NCBI GenBank assembly: GCA_030848705.1
Contig: JAUIZM010000017.1
Location: 2,914,001 to 2,978,000, forward strand
Source of the DNA: Heracleum sosnowskyi
Lineage: Eukaryota > Streptophyta > Magnoliopsida > Apiales > Apiaceae
Direction of reading: 5' to 3'
DNA length: 64,000 nt
Position numbers and translations under genes: made by a program. The notes beneath the pieces were generated by a model. It did no database searches. It was not told the origin of the DNA and was given only the letters and a program-made list of their open reading frames with translations. Numbering within the stretch: position 1 is the first letter of the stretch; every line of letters begins with the position of its first letter. Positions 10,172-22,559 of this stretch are shown piece by piece.

Positions 10172-11239
10172 TATAAACTAATAATCTAATATAATCTATA
10201 CCAGCTTAAAACCCGTGGTTGTGCAAAAAATAAGTAGGCATGTTAAAATAGTTGAGCACTTTTAATTAATTAAAAACATTAAAACAGATTTTAAAATAAA
10301 TAAGTATGGGTTACCCGTTATATTGGAAAATGAGGGGTTTTAGTAAGAAAAAATAAAAAATGTAACATATATTTAGTTTAAAAAGGTAAATGCCCGTGAT
10401 ATTTTTGGAAAATGAGGTTTTAAAATTTAATAATTAAAAGTATTTAAATACGTTTTAAAATAAATAAGTAAAGAGTTTTCTGTGATATTTTTGGAAAAAG
10501 AATGGATTTTAGTGAGAAAAATAGAAAAAGTAAATTGTAAAAGACAATTTCCCGTGATATATTTAGAAAATGATGTAATTTGTTAGAAAAAACATATAAT
10601 GGGTTTTAGCTGAAAAGATAATTGATTATAAATAGGTATTTGATTATTTATATTTTAATATTTTTAGTAATTGCATTTGTTAAGAAAAATAAGTAGACAT
10701 GTTAAAATAGGTAAACTTATAAAAAATAATTATAATATTAAAATAGGTTTAAAAATAAATAACTAAAGGTTTGTCAGTGATATTTTTGGAAAATGAGGAG
10801 TTTTAGTAAAGAAAAATAGAAAAACAAACATGTTTTAGTTAAAAAAAGATAATTGTCCGTGATATATTTGAAAAAGTAGGAGAATTTGTTAGAAAAAATA
10901 GAAAAAATAATGTAATTTAGGTGAAAAAGGTAATTGGTTATAAATAGGTAATATTATTATTTGATAATATATTTCTATAAATAAGTAAGGTTAATTAAGT
11001 AAAAACACGAATTATAGTTCATTAAGGGCAATTAAGTAAAATCACAACGTACCATACCGACCAACCAAATTTTTTATATTTCGTCTATTATATAACAGTA
11101 TTGACTTCTATACTATATTATTAAAGATGAAACATTAAAAGTTTTGATCAGTCGGTCGGTCGGTATTTGGGCCGGGGCTATCTATAATTTGGGTCGGGTC
11201 TATCTATAATTAATTTATTTATAACCAATTATTTTTTTT

Positions 11240-11870
11240 CAGCTAAAGCACATTACCTATTTTATATATTTTTCTAACCAAAACAACTCATCTTCTAAAA
11301 ATAAAATATGTAACATATATATAAAATGGTAATATTATTACATATTTATAACTGATTACCTTTTTCAGCAAAAACACATTATCTATTCTACATTTTCTAA
11401 CTAAAATAACTTATCTTCTAAACATAACACATGGAAAATAAATATGTAATGGTAATATTGTTATATATAATTATTAATAAATAACCACTTACCCTTTTCA
11501 GCTAAACACATAACATTTTTTATTTTTTTCTAACTTAAACAACTAATTTTCTAAAAGTAACACGAGCAACGTATATATAAAAAGGTAATATAATTTTATA
11601 TTTTTTCAGCTAAAACATATTACCTATTTTATATATTTTTCTAACCAAAACAACTTATCTTCTAAAAATAAAATAGGTAACATATATATAAAATGGTAAT
11701 ATTATTACATATTTATAACTGATTACATTTTTCAGCAAAAACACATTGTTTGTTCTACATTTTCTAACTAAAACAACTCATCTTCTAAACATAACACATG
11801 GAAAATAAATATGTAATGGTAATATTGTTATATATAATTATTAATAAATAACCAATATTTTTTAATATTC
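11240..11870. repeat. Two-copy direct repeat of about 270 bp within the inner Helitron
   Basis: The block from TTCAGCTAAAGCACATTACC through ATTGTTATATATAATTATTAATAAATAACC at about 11240-11500 recurs at about 11600-11860 with scattered substitutions, separated by about 100 bp of related AT-rich sequence. Confidence 0.75.
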
Positions 11871-12316
11871 TCCTAACTTTTCTATTTTAGTTGACGTCTC
11901 TCAAATCGATTCGATCTATTCTTATAATTTTTAAAAAAACTTTGAATTATAAATATTAAAAATTTGAAAATATCTAATTGCCTTTAAAATTTTACTAATG
12001 AAAAAAACTAAATATATACGATTTTAATATTTTTGTCTTTAAAATATTTAATAATAGAGGAAACTTAATAAACAATTTAAATATTCTCCTAAATTTTTTA
12101 TTAGAAAATATCTTAATTTCTTTTTAAATTTTTACTAATGGAGTAAACTAAATATACAATTTTAATATTCTCTTAAATTTTTTAATAAATTTTTTTTTAA
12201 TTTTCTTTTAAATTTTTACTAATAGAGAAAACTAAATATACAATTTGAATATTTTTGCCGTTAGAATCTTTACTAATGGAAGAAACTAAATATATAATTT
12301 ATTTATAGGGTGAGCT

Positions 12317-12660
12317 CCCAAAATACCCACCAAATCAGTTTTTTTGCCCAAAATACCCACCAGCGGAATGATCCGCCCAAAATACCCGCTGAATACGCAT
12401 TACAGACATGCGCAGACCATTTTTACAAAGGATGCGCATCTCTGACATGCGTATTCTTTGTAAATGCTTTACGGAATACGCATGTCAGACATGCGTATTC
12501 ACTTTTTGAAAAAACAAAAAATACGCATGTGTCACATGCACATCCTTTGTAAAAATTGAATACGCATGTCCGATGTGCGTATTCGGCGGATATTTTGGGC
12601 GGAACAGTGCGCTGGTGGGTATTTTGGGCAGTCCACCCCGTTTTGGTAGGTATTTTGGGC
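12317..12660. repeat. Inverted-repeat (MITE-like) element built of palindromes
   Basis: Three CCCAAAATACCCrCC-type words at the left (12317, 12340 and 12376) are mirrored by three GGTATTTTGGGC-type words at the right (12585-12660), making a long imperfect inverted repeat of about 344 bp. The centre is filled with GAATACGCATG/CATGCGTATTC words, including a 27 bp perfect palindrome with a single-base centre at 12474-12500. Open frames on both strands here merely reflect the symmetry. It lies inside the inner Helitron. Confidence 0.75.
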
Positions 12661-12977
12661 ATTTTCTCTTTAAATAATTTAAATAATTAAATTTTAAAAC
12701 CTCATTTTTCAAAAATATCACGGCCATTTACCTTTTTAAACTAAATATATGTTATATTTTTTTTATTTTTTCTTACTAAAACCCCTCATTTTCCAAAAAT
12801 ATAACGGACAAACCCTTATTTATTTATTTTAAAATCTGTTTTAATGTTTTTAATTAATTAAAAGTATTTAGTTATTTTAGCATGTCTACTTAATTTTTTA
12901 ACAAATACAATTAATAAAATATTAAAAATATAATAATAAAATAACAATTAACAATCCGTGTATCGCACGGAAGCTAG

Positions 12978-12997
12978 TATATATATATATATATATG
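12978..12997. repeat. (TA)n microsatellite
   Basis: About ten TA units directly at the 3' junction of the inner Helitron. A second (TA)n run of about 24 bp is at 13309-13332. Confidence 0.8.
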
Positions 12998-13296
12998 TTG
13001 TCCGTCTTACTTTTAGAAGATTAGTTGTTTAAATTAGAAAATAGAAAATTATATTACCTTTCTATATATATGATACTCGTGTTACTTTTAGAAAAATTTG
13101 TTGTTTAAGTTAGAAAAAATAAAAAAGGTGTTTAGCTGAAAAGGGTAAGTGATTATTTTTTTAAAAATTATATATAACAATATTATAATTACATATTTAT
13201 GTTTAGAACATAAGTTGTTTTAGTTAGAAAATGTAAAACATATCATGTATTTTAGCTTAAAAAGGTAATGAGTTATAAATATGTAATAATATTACC

Positions 13297-13335
<39 letters not shown>

Positions 13336-13510
13336 CCTATTTTATTTTATAAGATGAGTTATTTTAGTTAGAAAAATAGATAAAATAGGTAATGTATTTT
13401 AGCTGAAAAAAGCAATTGTTTATAAATAAATTGGTTATATATAGGCCCGACCCAAATACCGACCGACCGACCAAAACTTTTAATGTTTCATTTTAATAAT
13501 ATAGTATAGA

Positions 13511-14164
13511 TTTTACATATATGTTGGAAATTATTATTTTTTAAAGTTTTACCTTTTAATTTATAGAGAGGATAATACTAACATAAAATGCAAGTTTATA
13601 TAAAATAAAATATAGAAATCTTATGTTCTTTTCATATATTTTCTCGATTATTTATATTTTAAACATAAAAATTAGATTTTTTTAAAATATTTAAAGTAAA
13701 TACTATATGATAAGATTTATTAATAGATGATGTAATTTATTCAATAAATTAGTTTATTACATGTTTAGATTTGGTAACAACTGATCACCGGGAGAAAACA
13801 GATTTAAGGAGAGAGCAATTCATTAGAAAGAACATATTATATTCTAGAATTTAATATTAATGTTATATTATGTATTTTGAAATAGAAGTTAGAATATGAA
13901 TTTTGAGAAAAATAAAAATGGTAACAAATATACTAATATTTGATATAATATGAAAATGATGAAAAATATTAAATAATTGGGTTTTTCTATATTTATTCAA
14001 AATTTCGGTAAATGACCAAGATGAAACGAAGAATTCAAAGAAAACCTTCATTTTATGTTAGAGATATTATTTTATCTAAGAACATATTTTGTAGAATATT
14101 TTTTTAAAAAAATTTAGAAATTTTTTTACAATGTCACTGTGAAGCGCAACTTAATAAATTAGTA
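13511..14164. other. AT-rich interval ending in a degraded Helitron 3' tail
   Basis: No coding region is supported. At 14130-14163 CACTGTGAAGCGCAACTT followed by AATAAATTAGT looks like a worn version of the hairpin tail seen intact at 23282-23308, so the interval probably ends with the 3' end of an older Helitron whose start was not identified. Confidence 0.4.
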
Positions 14165-14650
14165 TCAATATACTTATATAAAGGAGAAGACGAGCGCGGT
14201 GATGTGGCGCCTCTCAAATCGCTTTCATCTATTTTTCTAATTTTCTCAAATTTTTGAATAATTAATGTAAAAGATTCGAAAATATCTCAATTGACTTAAA
14301 ATCTTTACTAATGGAGGAAACTAAATATACAATTATAATATTCTTGCCTTCAAGATCTTTATTAATGGAGAAAACTAAATATACAATTCTAATATTCTTG
14401 CCTTTAAAATCTTTACTAATGGAAGAAACTAAATTTACAATTTTAATAGTCTCATAAATTATTTTATTAGAAAATATCTTAATAGCCTTTTAAATTTTTA
14501 CTAATGGAGGAAAGTAAATATACAATTTTAATATTCGTACATTTATAATATTAGATAAATTCTCGATTTCTTTTTTACTATTTTTTAACGGAGGAAACTA
14601 AATATAGTATGTTAATATTCTCATAAACGCTCTCTATTTATCGAATCAAT
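14165..14650 (+). mobile_element. Helitron-family 5' fragment with TTTACTAATGGAGGAAACT repeats
   Basis: It starts A|TCAATATACTTATATAAAGG, followed by GATGTGGCGCCTCTCAAATCG. The body is a degenerate tandem repeat of about 65 bp (CTTTACTAATGGAGGAAACT then AAATATACAATTTTAATATT). A parallel copy begins at 14653 and continues beyond the LINE at 20467. No hairpin or CTRR end is evident here. Confidence 0.55.
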
Positions 14651-14652
14651 TA

Positions 14653-14893
14653 TCAATATACTTATATAAAGGAGAAGACGAGGGCGGTGATGTGGCGCCT
14701 CTCATATCGCTTAGATCTATTTTTCTAATTTTTAAATTTTTTTGAATAATTAATGTTAAAGATTCGAAAATATCTCAATTGACTTTAAAATCTTTACTAA
14801 TAAAGGAAACTAAATATACAGTTATAATATTCTTGCCTTCAAATTCTTTATTAATGGTTGAAACTAAATATACAATTCGAATATTCTTTATTA
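14653..14893 (+). mobile_element. Second Helitron-family copy, left part (split by the LINE)
   Basis: It begins A|TCAATATACTTATATAAAGG like the copy at 14165. It is interrupted at 14893 by a LINE, and the matching continuation (repeat units ending in GAATATAGTATGTTAATATTC) resumes at about 20468 and runs to about 20690, in register with the 14400-14640 part of the upstream copy. Confidence 0.6.
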
Positions 14894-17800
14894 ACCCGAC
14901 TATGTGTTTTTGCGTGAAATTTTGTGCAAGACTAAAACTGTTGAAAAGGTGAGAAACATGTTGAAGTTTGAGGGGATGATTGCGGTTGATTCTCAAGGCC
15001 ACAGTGGTGGTGTAGCTTTATTGTGGAGGAATCAAAATGAAGTTTCTCTAAATTCTCTTAATAAAAATCATATTGACGTTAATGTCTCAACAAATTAAAA
15101 GAAGGTCAGAAATATCGTCTCACAGGTGTTTATGGCGAGCCTGACAGGTCCAAAAGACATGAAACTTGGGCTTTGATTAGAAATCTTTCAAGTAACAACT
15201 CTCTTCCGTGGTGTTTAATAGGCGATATGAACAACACCTTATCCCAGAGAGATAAACAAGGTGGCAGACCTTATCCCCAACGTCTTCTGCAAGGTTTCCA
15301 AGAAGTTTTGAATGACTGTGGATTGATGGATATGGAGCTTTGTGGCTATCAATATACTTGGGAACGTGGTCTTGGAACTAATAAACATATCGAAGTGAGG
15401 CTTGATAGAACACTTGTATCACAGGAGTTTCTAAACTTATTTAAAGATGCCAAGCTTACAAACCTAGAGGTCTCAACATCTGATCATTGCCCCATATGGC
15501 TCGACCTCCAGCAAAGCTGCAGAATAGTGGGACCTAGAGTGTTTGGATTTGAGAATGCCTGGCTTCGAGAGCCGATGTGCTATCAGTTAGTCAAGGATGT
15601 GTGGGAGGGTAATTCTGAAGCCTCTTTTTATAACAAGCTCTCACTATACTCAACAGTACTCTCAGATTGGGGAAAAGAGATTACAGGCAGCTTTAAGAAG
15701 AGAGTAAACCGAAGTAAGAAAATCTTGTCAAATCTTAAAGGAAGGGGAGATGCTGACTCCACTAAAATATATTTAGAGGAGAAAAAGAATTTGACAGAGA
15801 TTTATGCCCAACATGAAGTATTTTGGAGACAAAGGTCTAAACAGATTTGGCTACGCGAGGGGGATTCAAACAGTAAGTACTTTCATAGAGCCACAAAATC
15901 TCGCAAGAAAGCAAATCATATTAGCTCTTTATATGATGCTGATGGTAGCAAAGTAGAGTGGGGTTCAGGCTTAGAAGAAACAATGACGGGGTATTTTACA
16001 ACCTTGTTCACAGCGACAAACACAGAATGGGAGGAAGTGGTTAACTGTTTATCGAGTAAAGTAACAGGAGAGCAGAACGAGATGATGCTGGCAGAGGTTG
16101 ATGAAAGTGAGGTAAAAACAACATTGTTTCATATGCATCCGGACAAGTTTCCAGGTCCGGATGGTATGACCCCAGGTTTTTATCAGAAGTGTTGGGAAAT
16201 TGTCAAGGTAGACATTGTTCGCATTGTTCAGCAATTTTTTGAAACAGGTAAGATAGATGCTGAATTGAGCAGCACTAATATTGCCCTTACTCCGAAGAAA
16301 TTGGTTCCTGTTTTGATGACAGATCTTCGACCTATATCTCTGTGCAATGTAGTCTACAAAATAATTTCTAAAGTCATTACAAATAGGTTGAAACAAATCA
16401 TTGATTCATTAATATCTGACACACAGAGCGCATTCATTCCAGGCCGGTTAATAACAGATAATACAATGGTCGCTTTTGAAGTCATGCATTATATGAAAAG
16501 AAAAACCAAGGGGAAGGACAATTGGATGGCGCTAAAATTGGACATGTCTAAAGCTTATGACCGTTTTGAATGGAAGTTTTTGGAAGCTGTGTTGAGAAAG
16601 ATGGGATTTGCTAGTGCTGTGATTCATCTATTCATGGGTTGTATCTCTTCGGTGCAATATCAGATTTCTCATGCATGCAGACAATTCGGTGACATAATCC
16701 CAGAAAGGGGTCTTAGACAAGGAGACCCCTTATCTTCCTATATGTTTTTAATATGCATAGAAGGATTGGCAACTTTGCTTCAGGATTATGAAGAAAGGAA
16801 TCTGATCAAAGGTATCAAGGTAGCACACTCAACTCTTTCCATTTCCCACATGTTTTTTGCAGACGACTCATACATCTTCTGTAAAGCAAGTATGGAAAGT
16901 GCAGATTATGTTTTGCAGATTCTAAATCTCTTCGAGAAAGCCTCAGGTCAACAAATAAATGTTGATAAGTCCTCGGTATTCTTTAGTAGGAATACTACCA
17001 ATTCCTTGAAAGCAGAATTGTGTTAGAAGCTGAAGTTTCAGGAAGCCAACGATCGGAGCTTGTATTTAGGTTGGCCTAACTCTCTTGGGAGGAATAAGTC
17101 ATCAATTTTTGGCTTCTTAAAGGAGAAGATGCAGAACAAAATCCAAGGATGGGATAAACAAACCCTTTCTAAAGGTGGTAAGGAGGTGTTATTAAAAACA
17201 GTGGCTCAAACACTTCCTAATTATGCGATGAGAGTGTTTTTATTACCTTTAGAGCTGTGCCATGATCTGGAGAGACTGATGTGTAAGTTTTGGTGGCGGA
17301 CAGATTCGAAGAAGGAAAGAGGGATACATTGGTTGAGCTGGAATAATATGAGCAAAAGGAAAACGCTTGGAGGCATGGGTTTCAGGAGTATTCGGGATTT
17401 TAGCATTGCTCTCATTGGTAAACAAAGCTGGAGGCTTCTGAAATTTCCAGACAAACTAGCTAGCAAGGTTTATAAAGCCCGGTACTACCCTCGAGGATCT
17501 TTCTTGAGTGCAAAAATAGGCAGTAACCCTAGCTACATTTGTAGTAGCATTCTTGAATCTCAATTTCTGGTGAAATAAGGAATATGGTGCAAAGTTGGAA
17601 ATGGAGAATCTATTAATATTGTTGAGGATCCATGGCTTCCTTCTCCTCAAGATGCTTATGTTCACACGAATAATCCAGCATTTCAAGGCCAAAATGTATC
17701 ATCATTGTTAGACATCGATCATAACTGGGATGTTGATCTTATAATAGACATGTTCGAAAGCAGAGACGCACACTTGATTCTAAGCATTCCTTTGAACAAC

Positions 17801-20428
17801 ACAGTTCATGACTCCTGGTATTGGAGACCAGAAAAACTTGGTAATTATTCAGTGAAAAGTGCTTATTTGCTTTTGCAGGACATCAAGAATAATCATAGTA
17901 CAGATCCAAACTCGAGTTTTTGGAGAAAACTATGGAATCTAAAGATCCCACCTAAAGTTAAGCACTTCTTATGGAGGGCCACTACAAATTGCTTACCAAC
18001 CAGGGATTTGCTTCGAATGAGAAGAGTGCATGTTAGTGAAGTTTGTTTTGGGTTTCGGGGCATCATACACAGCGAAAACAGTCGTAAAAACAATAATAAT
18101 CCGAAACCCTAACCCTAGGATCCGTGTACAAGACATGGTTGATCATGGAGAAACGAAATCATACCTTAATTGAGCTTATAATATTCAGAAACTTGGAGGT
18201 CCTTGTTGTAACCACCACGCAGCCCTTGTTCAAGATCTGCGTCGCCAAAGTCACACAAACGCTTGATCGTCCAACGATCACGGAGTAGGTACTAGCCAAA
18301 TAAAAACGCCCTCAGAACCTTCTCTCTCTGTTTCTAGCCTCTCTAATATGCAGAGCTGCTAGGGTTTTTTTTCTGAAAACGAATTTTGTAACCTAACCTA
18401 AAACAATATATCATAATGTATTTATTGAAAGAGAATTTTGGGCCTTGCTTAATCTGATTGGGCTTCCAAAACCCAATCTGATTATTAGTATTATTAATTA
18501 TTATATTCGAATTATTATATAATTAATCAAGTCCTACTTAATTAATCCAATAATTCAATAATAATAATAATTCAATTAAATTCGAAATTTAATTAATGCT
18601 CCGTTTAAAACGTTCTTTATGTGTAACCCTTTAGGTTATTATTACGTTGACAATAATTTTAATATCTCATAATAAAATTATAAACAATGAGCGGCATCTA
18701 GTAATACATCATTGCTACCCAAGTAATAATAATAATTGGTGATCCAATTAAACCTTTCGTGACTAATGTTTCCGTGTAATATAATCCCTTTAACCAAATA
18801 TTATAGATTAAACTCGAGGCATGTTATTAGTCATCCTCTTCAACATTTAATCCAGGGTTCCTTGATCAATGAGTAGACTATTAAAACAAATCAATATTTG
18901 AGCATGGCCATGCATTTTCATAGTCTCACTCAATCAAGAGGCCAATAATATCTCTCCTAATTAATAATAGGAGGGTTAAATCCTATATCTATCATTCATA
19001 TTTCTCATACGACTCATAATATACCCGATGTCCACTTTTATCATCACCCGGTCAAAGGTAACTTTTAATGTAATCAAAGTATATTAATCCTCGTATAGAA
19101 ATATAATGATCTCAAGTCTAAGGATCATTACACCATTATCACTGTGAGCTATTCTAATGACTTTATTACCATGTAGAATATCACTGTGGGTCAATCCGGT
19201 GCCATGTAGAATATTACATGCACCTATGTTCTTGACTTTAGTATCACTATACCTATGACCAATGAGATATGGTCATTTAGTCAACGATCATACTAATCTT
19301 TATGCATCATAATTGTCCCAATTCATAATGCTTAATTAAGGATATTTTAGGAATATAAACACTATTCATATAATCTCATTTTTAAGTCACATACTTAAAG
19401 ATATAGAATACGTGTTCGATATTCCAAGGACATTTGTTACTCTAACATTAATATCGCAGTAAATAAAGACGTAATAATTGTTGTCGAATAATCAATAGAA
19501 CATAATAATTATTAAATAACAAAATAGTGTTTCCCAGAAGTACAATTGTATTGTCTCTAGGGCACTAATACTAACAGTTTGCCCTAGCTGTAACATCTGT
19601 GGAGAATCTATTCTTCATGTGCTGGTGGAGTGCAGCTATGCTGGTACATGTTTGGAACACCTTAATTACACATGAGTAGATGGAGAGTTCAGGAATTTCC
19701 CTGAATGGCTTCAACTAGTGTTCCAACAGCATCAAAATGTAGAAATTCATAACATCGTCATGGTCTGTTGGATGATATGGAAAAACAGAAATGATTTGGT
19801 ATGGAATCAACGCAGTTTAGAGGTTTCTGAAGTGGTAGAATCAGCACTTTCTATTCTTAACCAATGGAAAAGTGTTCAGGACAAAACTTTCGATCATTTT
19901 ATGGGTTACATGACTCAGGACGATGGAGACAAACACTGGCATACTCCAATGATAGAAAGAGTTAAGATAAATTCGGATGCTCCCATCTTTGAAGACTTTA
20001 ACTGCTACAGCCATGCCTTTATAGTACGAGATCACACAGACAGTCTAGTGGAAGCAAGGTCGCAGTGCAAGCAAGGACTGCTAAACCCAGATTTAGCAGA
20101 AGCGTTTGGCATACGAGAGGCTCTCAGCTGGGTTAAAGAGAAGGGATATCAAGATGCAATCATTGAATCAGACTGCTTGCAGGTAGTACAAGCCATACGC
20201 AGTTCTACAACTTGTTTTTCATACCTGGGGAGAGTGATTAAAGAGTGTAGACACATGCTTGCAAGCTTGAGAGATAAAAACATTATGTTTAGATTTGTTA
20301 AACGGTCCGCGAATAGTGTAGCTCATTATCTGGCGAGGTATAGCTGTTCAGTTGCTGATCGTATTTGGAAGGTGGGAGACGTCCATCCCGAATTATATGG
20401 TATTTTGTGTAATGATTTGAGGTCTTAA
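14894..20428 (+). pseudogene. LINE ORF2 (endonuclease / reverse transcriptase / RNase H), broken
   Basis: The endonuclease part begins at DYVFLREILC; the first catalytic block is missing. GGVALLWRN is followed by a stop and frameshift near 15098. Then come the YRLTGVYGEPDRSK segment, GDMNN near 15220 and the SDH triad motif near 15480. The reverse transcriptase shows TDLRPISLCNVVYK, SAFIPGR, LKLDMSKAYDR, RGLRQGDPLS and the FADD box near 16855-16866. In-frame nonsense codons are TAG 17024-17026, TAA 17576-17578 and TGA 19673-19675; otherwise the frame is kept to the RNase H domain (KINSDA, AEAFGIREAL, ESDCLQ, NSVAHYLAR). The zinc-binding segment CPSCNIC...H is split by the solo LTR. The element is dead, but the RT core is well preserved. 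Confidence 0.85.
18046..19576 (-). repeat. Copia-type solo LTR inside the LINE
   Basis: A 1,531 bp insert is flanked by GTTTG (18041-18045 and 19577-19581), which restores the LINE reading frame when one copy and the insert are removed. On the minus strand it starts TGTTAGTATTAGTGCC and ends CGAAACCCAAAA; shifting by the TG gives a TG...CA reading, so the exact tip is ambiguous by two bases. The start resembles plant Copia LTRs. There is no internal domain, primer site or polypurine tract, so it is a solo LTR. Confidence 0.75.
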
Positions 20429-21195
20429 TAAAATCCTATCATTTCATGGCAAAAAAAAATAAAAAAATATTTACTAATGGATGAAACTAAATTTACAATT
20501 TGTATAGTCTCATAAATTATTTTATTAGAAAATATCTTAATTGCCTTTTAAATTTTTAATAATGGAGGAAAGTAAATATACAATTTTAATATTTTTGCCT
20601 TTATAATATTAAATAAATTCTCAATTTCCTTATTACTATTTTCTAACGGAGGAAACTGAATATAGTATGTTAATATTCTCTTTAACGCCCTCTAGTGATC
20701 CAATTAATCAATCAATCAACAATCAATATCTTTATATATACAAAGGAAAACCCCAAGAGCTCTCAGATCGTCCGAAAGCTATTATCTATTTTTCTAGAGC
20801 TTCTGGATTTTAATTTAATAAAATTAAACTTCCTTATTAAAATTCGAATTTATAGGATAAAAAAAATAGCAATTGCCTTTTAAATTTTTAATGATGGAGG
20901 AAACTAAATATACAATTTTTATATTCTTTCCTTTAAAATCTTTAATAGTGAAGGAAAGTAAATATACTATTTTAATATTCAACATCTTTATCTTTTTATC
21001 TTATCAATTTTTATCTTCTTTCTCCTTTTATTTATCTTCTTCTTTATATATATACATGGAAACTCTCAGAAGCTCTCAGACGTCCAAAAAATATTTACTT
21101 ATTTTTCTACAGCTCCACAACTTTACTTCATTAAAAAAAAATCCTTATTTACATTCGAATTATTAGAGAAGACAATAGAAATAAAAAAGTCAATC

Positions 21196-21935
21196 CTATT
21201 ATTGAATGTCATCTTTGTATATAGTTTTTTATATATTATTTTTCTGATGTTGCGAATTAATTAGAGTTATATTCAATACTATTATCTCATTAATTTTTTT
21301 ATGAGAGACATGATAACTTTATAATTTTATATATTTGTTTCTGAATTAATCATGTTTAGAGAATTTAATTTCTTTATTTATGTTCGAATTAATACTAAAA
21401 ACAATAAATATATAAAAGTCAATCATGTTTAGAATTCAATTAACCAAAAAATATTTTTTTCTTTTTCTGTAGAACTCCTCTATTTCTATTCAAGAAAATT
21501 AAATTTTCTTATTTAAATTCTATTTAGAATTTATTCTTTATTATATTTTTCATATCTTAAATTGTCTATAAAAATCATGGCTGATTTGTTTTTCTCAAGT
21601 CATCATTTTGTGGATTTATTTGAGGATCTTTTGATAACGAGTATATTCGTGTACATTAATAACATTACGTACTCATGATAAGAAGATAAACATCTAGATC
21701 TATTGTAATAGCCGCATTTAAGCATGTGACGATTAACATTACATACATATAGTTATACTTGATTTCTGTAGCTAATAGTAATTTATTGAATGTCATCTTT
21801 GTATATAGTTTTTGATATTTTTTTTTTTGTGAATTTAATAATTAATTAGAGTTATATTCAATACTATTATCTCATTTTTATGAGAGACATGATAACTTTC
21901 AAAATTTTATATATTTGTTTTTTAATTAATCATTG
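21196..21935. repeat. Direct repeat, two copies of about 150 bp
   Basis: The block TTATTGAATGTCATCTTTGT through ATATATTTGTTT at about 21198-21345 recurs at about 21782-21925. The copies differ by small indels. The second copy is cut by the LTR-like fragment that starts at 21934. Confidence 0.7.
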
Positions 21936-22350
21936 ATATGGGTTAAAAATAACCCTAAAGACATAATTAATATTGTATTAATTAAACCTTGCTGGTCCAT
22001 AAATAAGGCCTGAAACTCTAATTAAATATTAATTTCGTAATTAATATTTGGGCTAGAAGTACAACATGTATTAGGAGACGTCCAATACAGGTTTATTCTA
22101 ATACAACTGGGCTTGTTTCAATACAAGTCCGTTATGATATGGAAACAACTCCTACAAGGAAGGATATAAAATTAATCCTTATCCACCATCAAGGATAAGA
22201 CTTATCCACCGTCAAGGATAAGATTTATCCTTGAAGGAAATCAATATTTATCCACTAGGCTTCTACGCCTATATAAAGGGTCTGACCCCTCATCTCAGAA
22301 CTACGTTTTAGACTTCATCCTCGAATAAGGACATTCAAATTCCTACTAAA
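21934..22350 (+). repeat. LTR-like fragment with TATA box
   Basis: It begins TGATATGGGTTAAAAATAAC and contains repeated AAGGATAAG words (about 22190-22230) and a TATA box CCTATATAAAGGG near 22270, then CTGACCCCTCATCTCAGAAC. These look like the U3/R part of an LTR. The right boundary is unclear (about 22350), where the surrounding AT-rich repeat resumes, so it is taken as truncated. Confidence 0.45.
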
Positions 22351-22559
22351 TATAATAAATATATAAAAGTCAATCATCTTTAGAATTCAATTAAACAAAT
22401 GTTAATTTTTTTCTTAACTAAAATAAAATTGAATTCCCTTATTTACATTCAAATTCATAGGGAAGACAATGATTAGATAAAAATCAATTATGTTTCCATG
22501 ATTAACCTTTTATATCATAACGATGCACATGTACGTACCCAAAAAAATTATTATAACGT

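Larger units (their letters stand above)
11107..12977 (+). mobile_element. Inner Helitron (plus strand), non-autonomous
   Basis: The 5' end TCTATACTATATTATTAAAG is at 11107. The 3' end carries a hairpin CCGTG-TATCG-CACGG (12956-12970) followed by AAG and CTAG at 12974-12977, then host T, the canonical Helitron terminus. The preceding host base reads T rather than the expected A. It holds a large tandem duplication (about 11240-11870), an inverted-repeat element (12317-12660) and CTTTACTAATGGAGGAAACT-type repeats (11880-12300). No coding region is credible. Confidence 0.65.
10201..13510 (-). mobile_element. Outer Helitron (minus strand), interrupted
   Basis: On the minus strand the 5' end is TCTATACTATATTATTAAAA at 13510, preceded by A. 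The 3' end is at 10201, where GCACAACCACGGGTTTTAAG leads into CTGG then host T. Helitrons end in CTRR and insert between A and T, so both junctions fit; the 3' hairpin is degraded. The sequence just inside the 5' end (GGTCGGTCGGTCGGTATTTG) matches the inner plus-strand Helitron. No Rep/helicase coding is seen, so it is non-autonomous. Part of the interior (11107-12977) is the inserted relative. Confidence 0.6.
14894..20467 (+). mobile_element. L1-type LINE, 5'-truncated, with poly(A) tail
   Basis: The insert starts inside the endonuclease domain and ends with an A-rich tail (20450-20467) a few bases after the ORF2 stop, the usual outcome of incomplete target-primed reverse transcription. Order: endonuclease C-terminal part, reverse transcriptase, zf-RVT, RNase H. 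It lies within a Helitron copy and is itself interrupted by a Copia solo LTR (18046-19576). The target duplication is unclear because the target is repetitive. Confidence 0.85.

Noticed and set aside
12310..12727. Overlapping ORFs of about 80 codons on both strands
   Set aside because: They arise from the symmetrical inverted-repeat element; similar peptides on both strands are what a palindrome gives.
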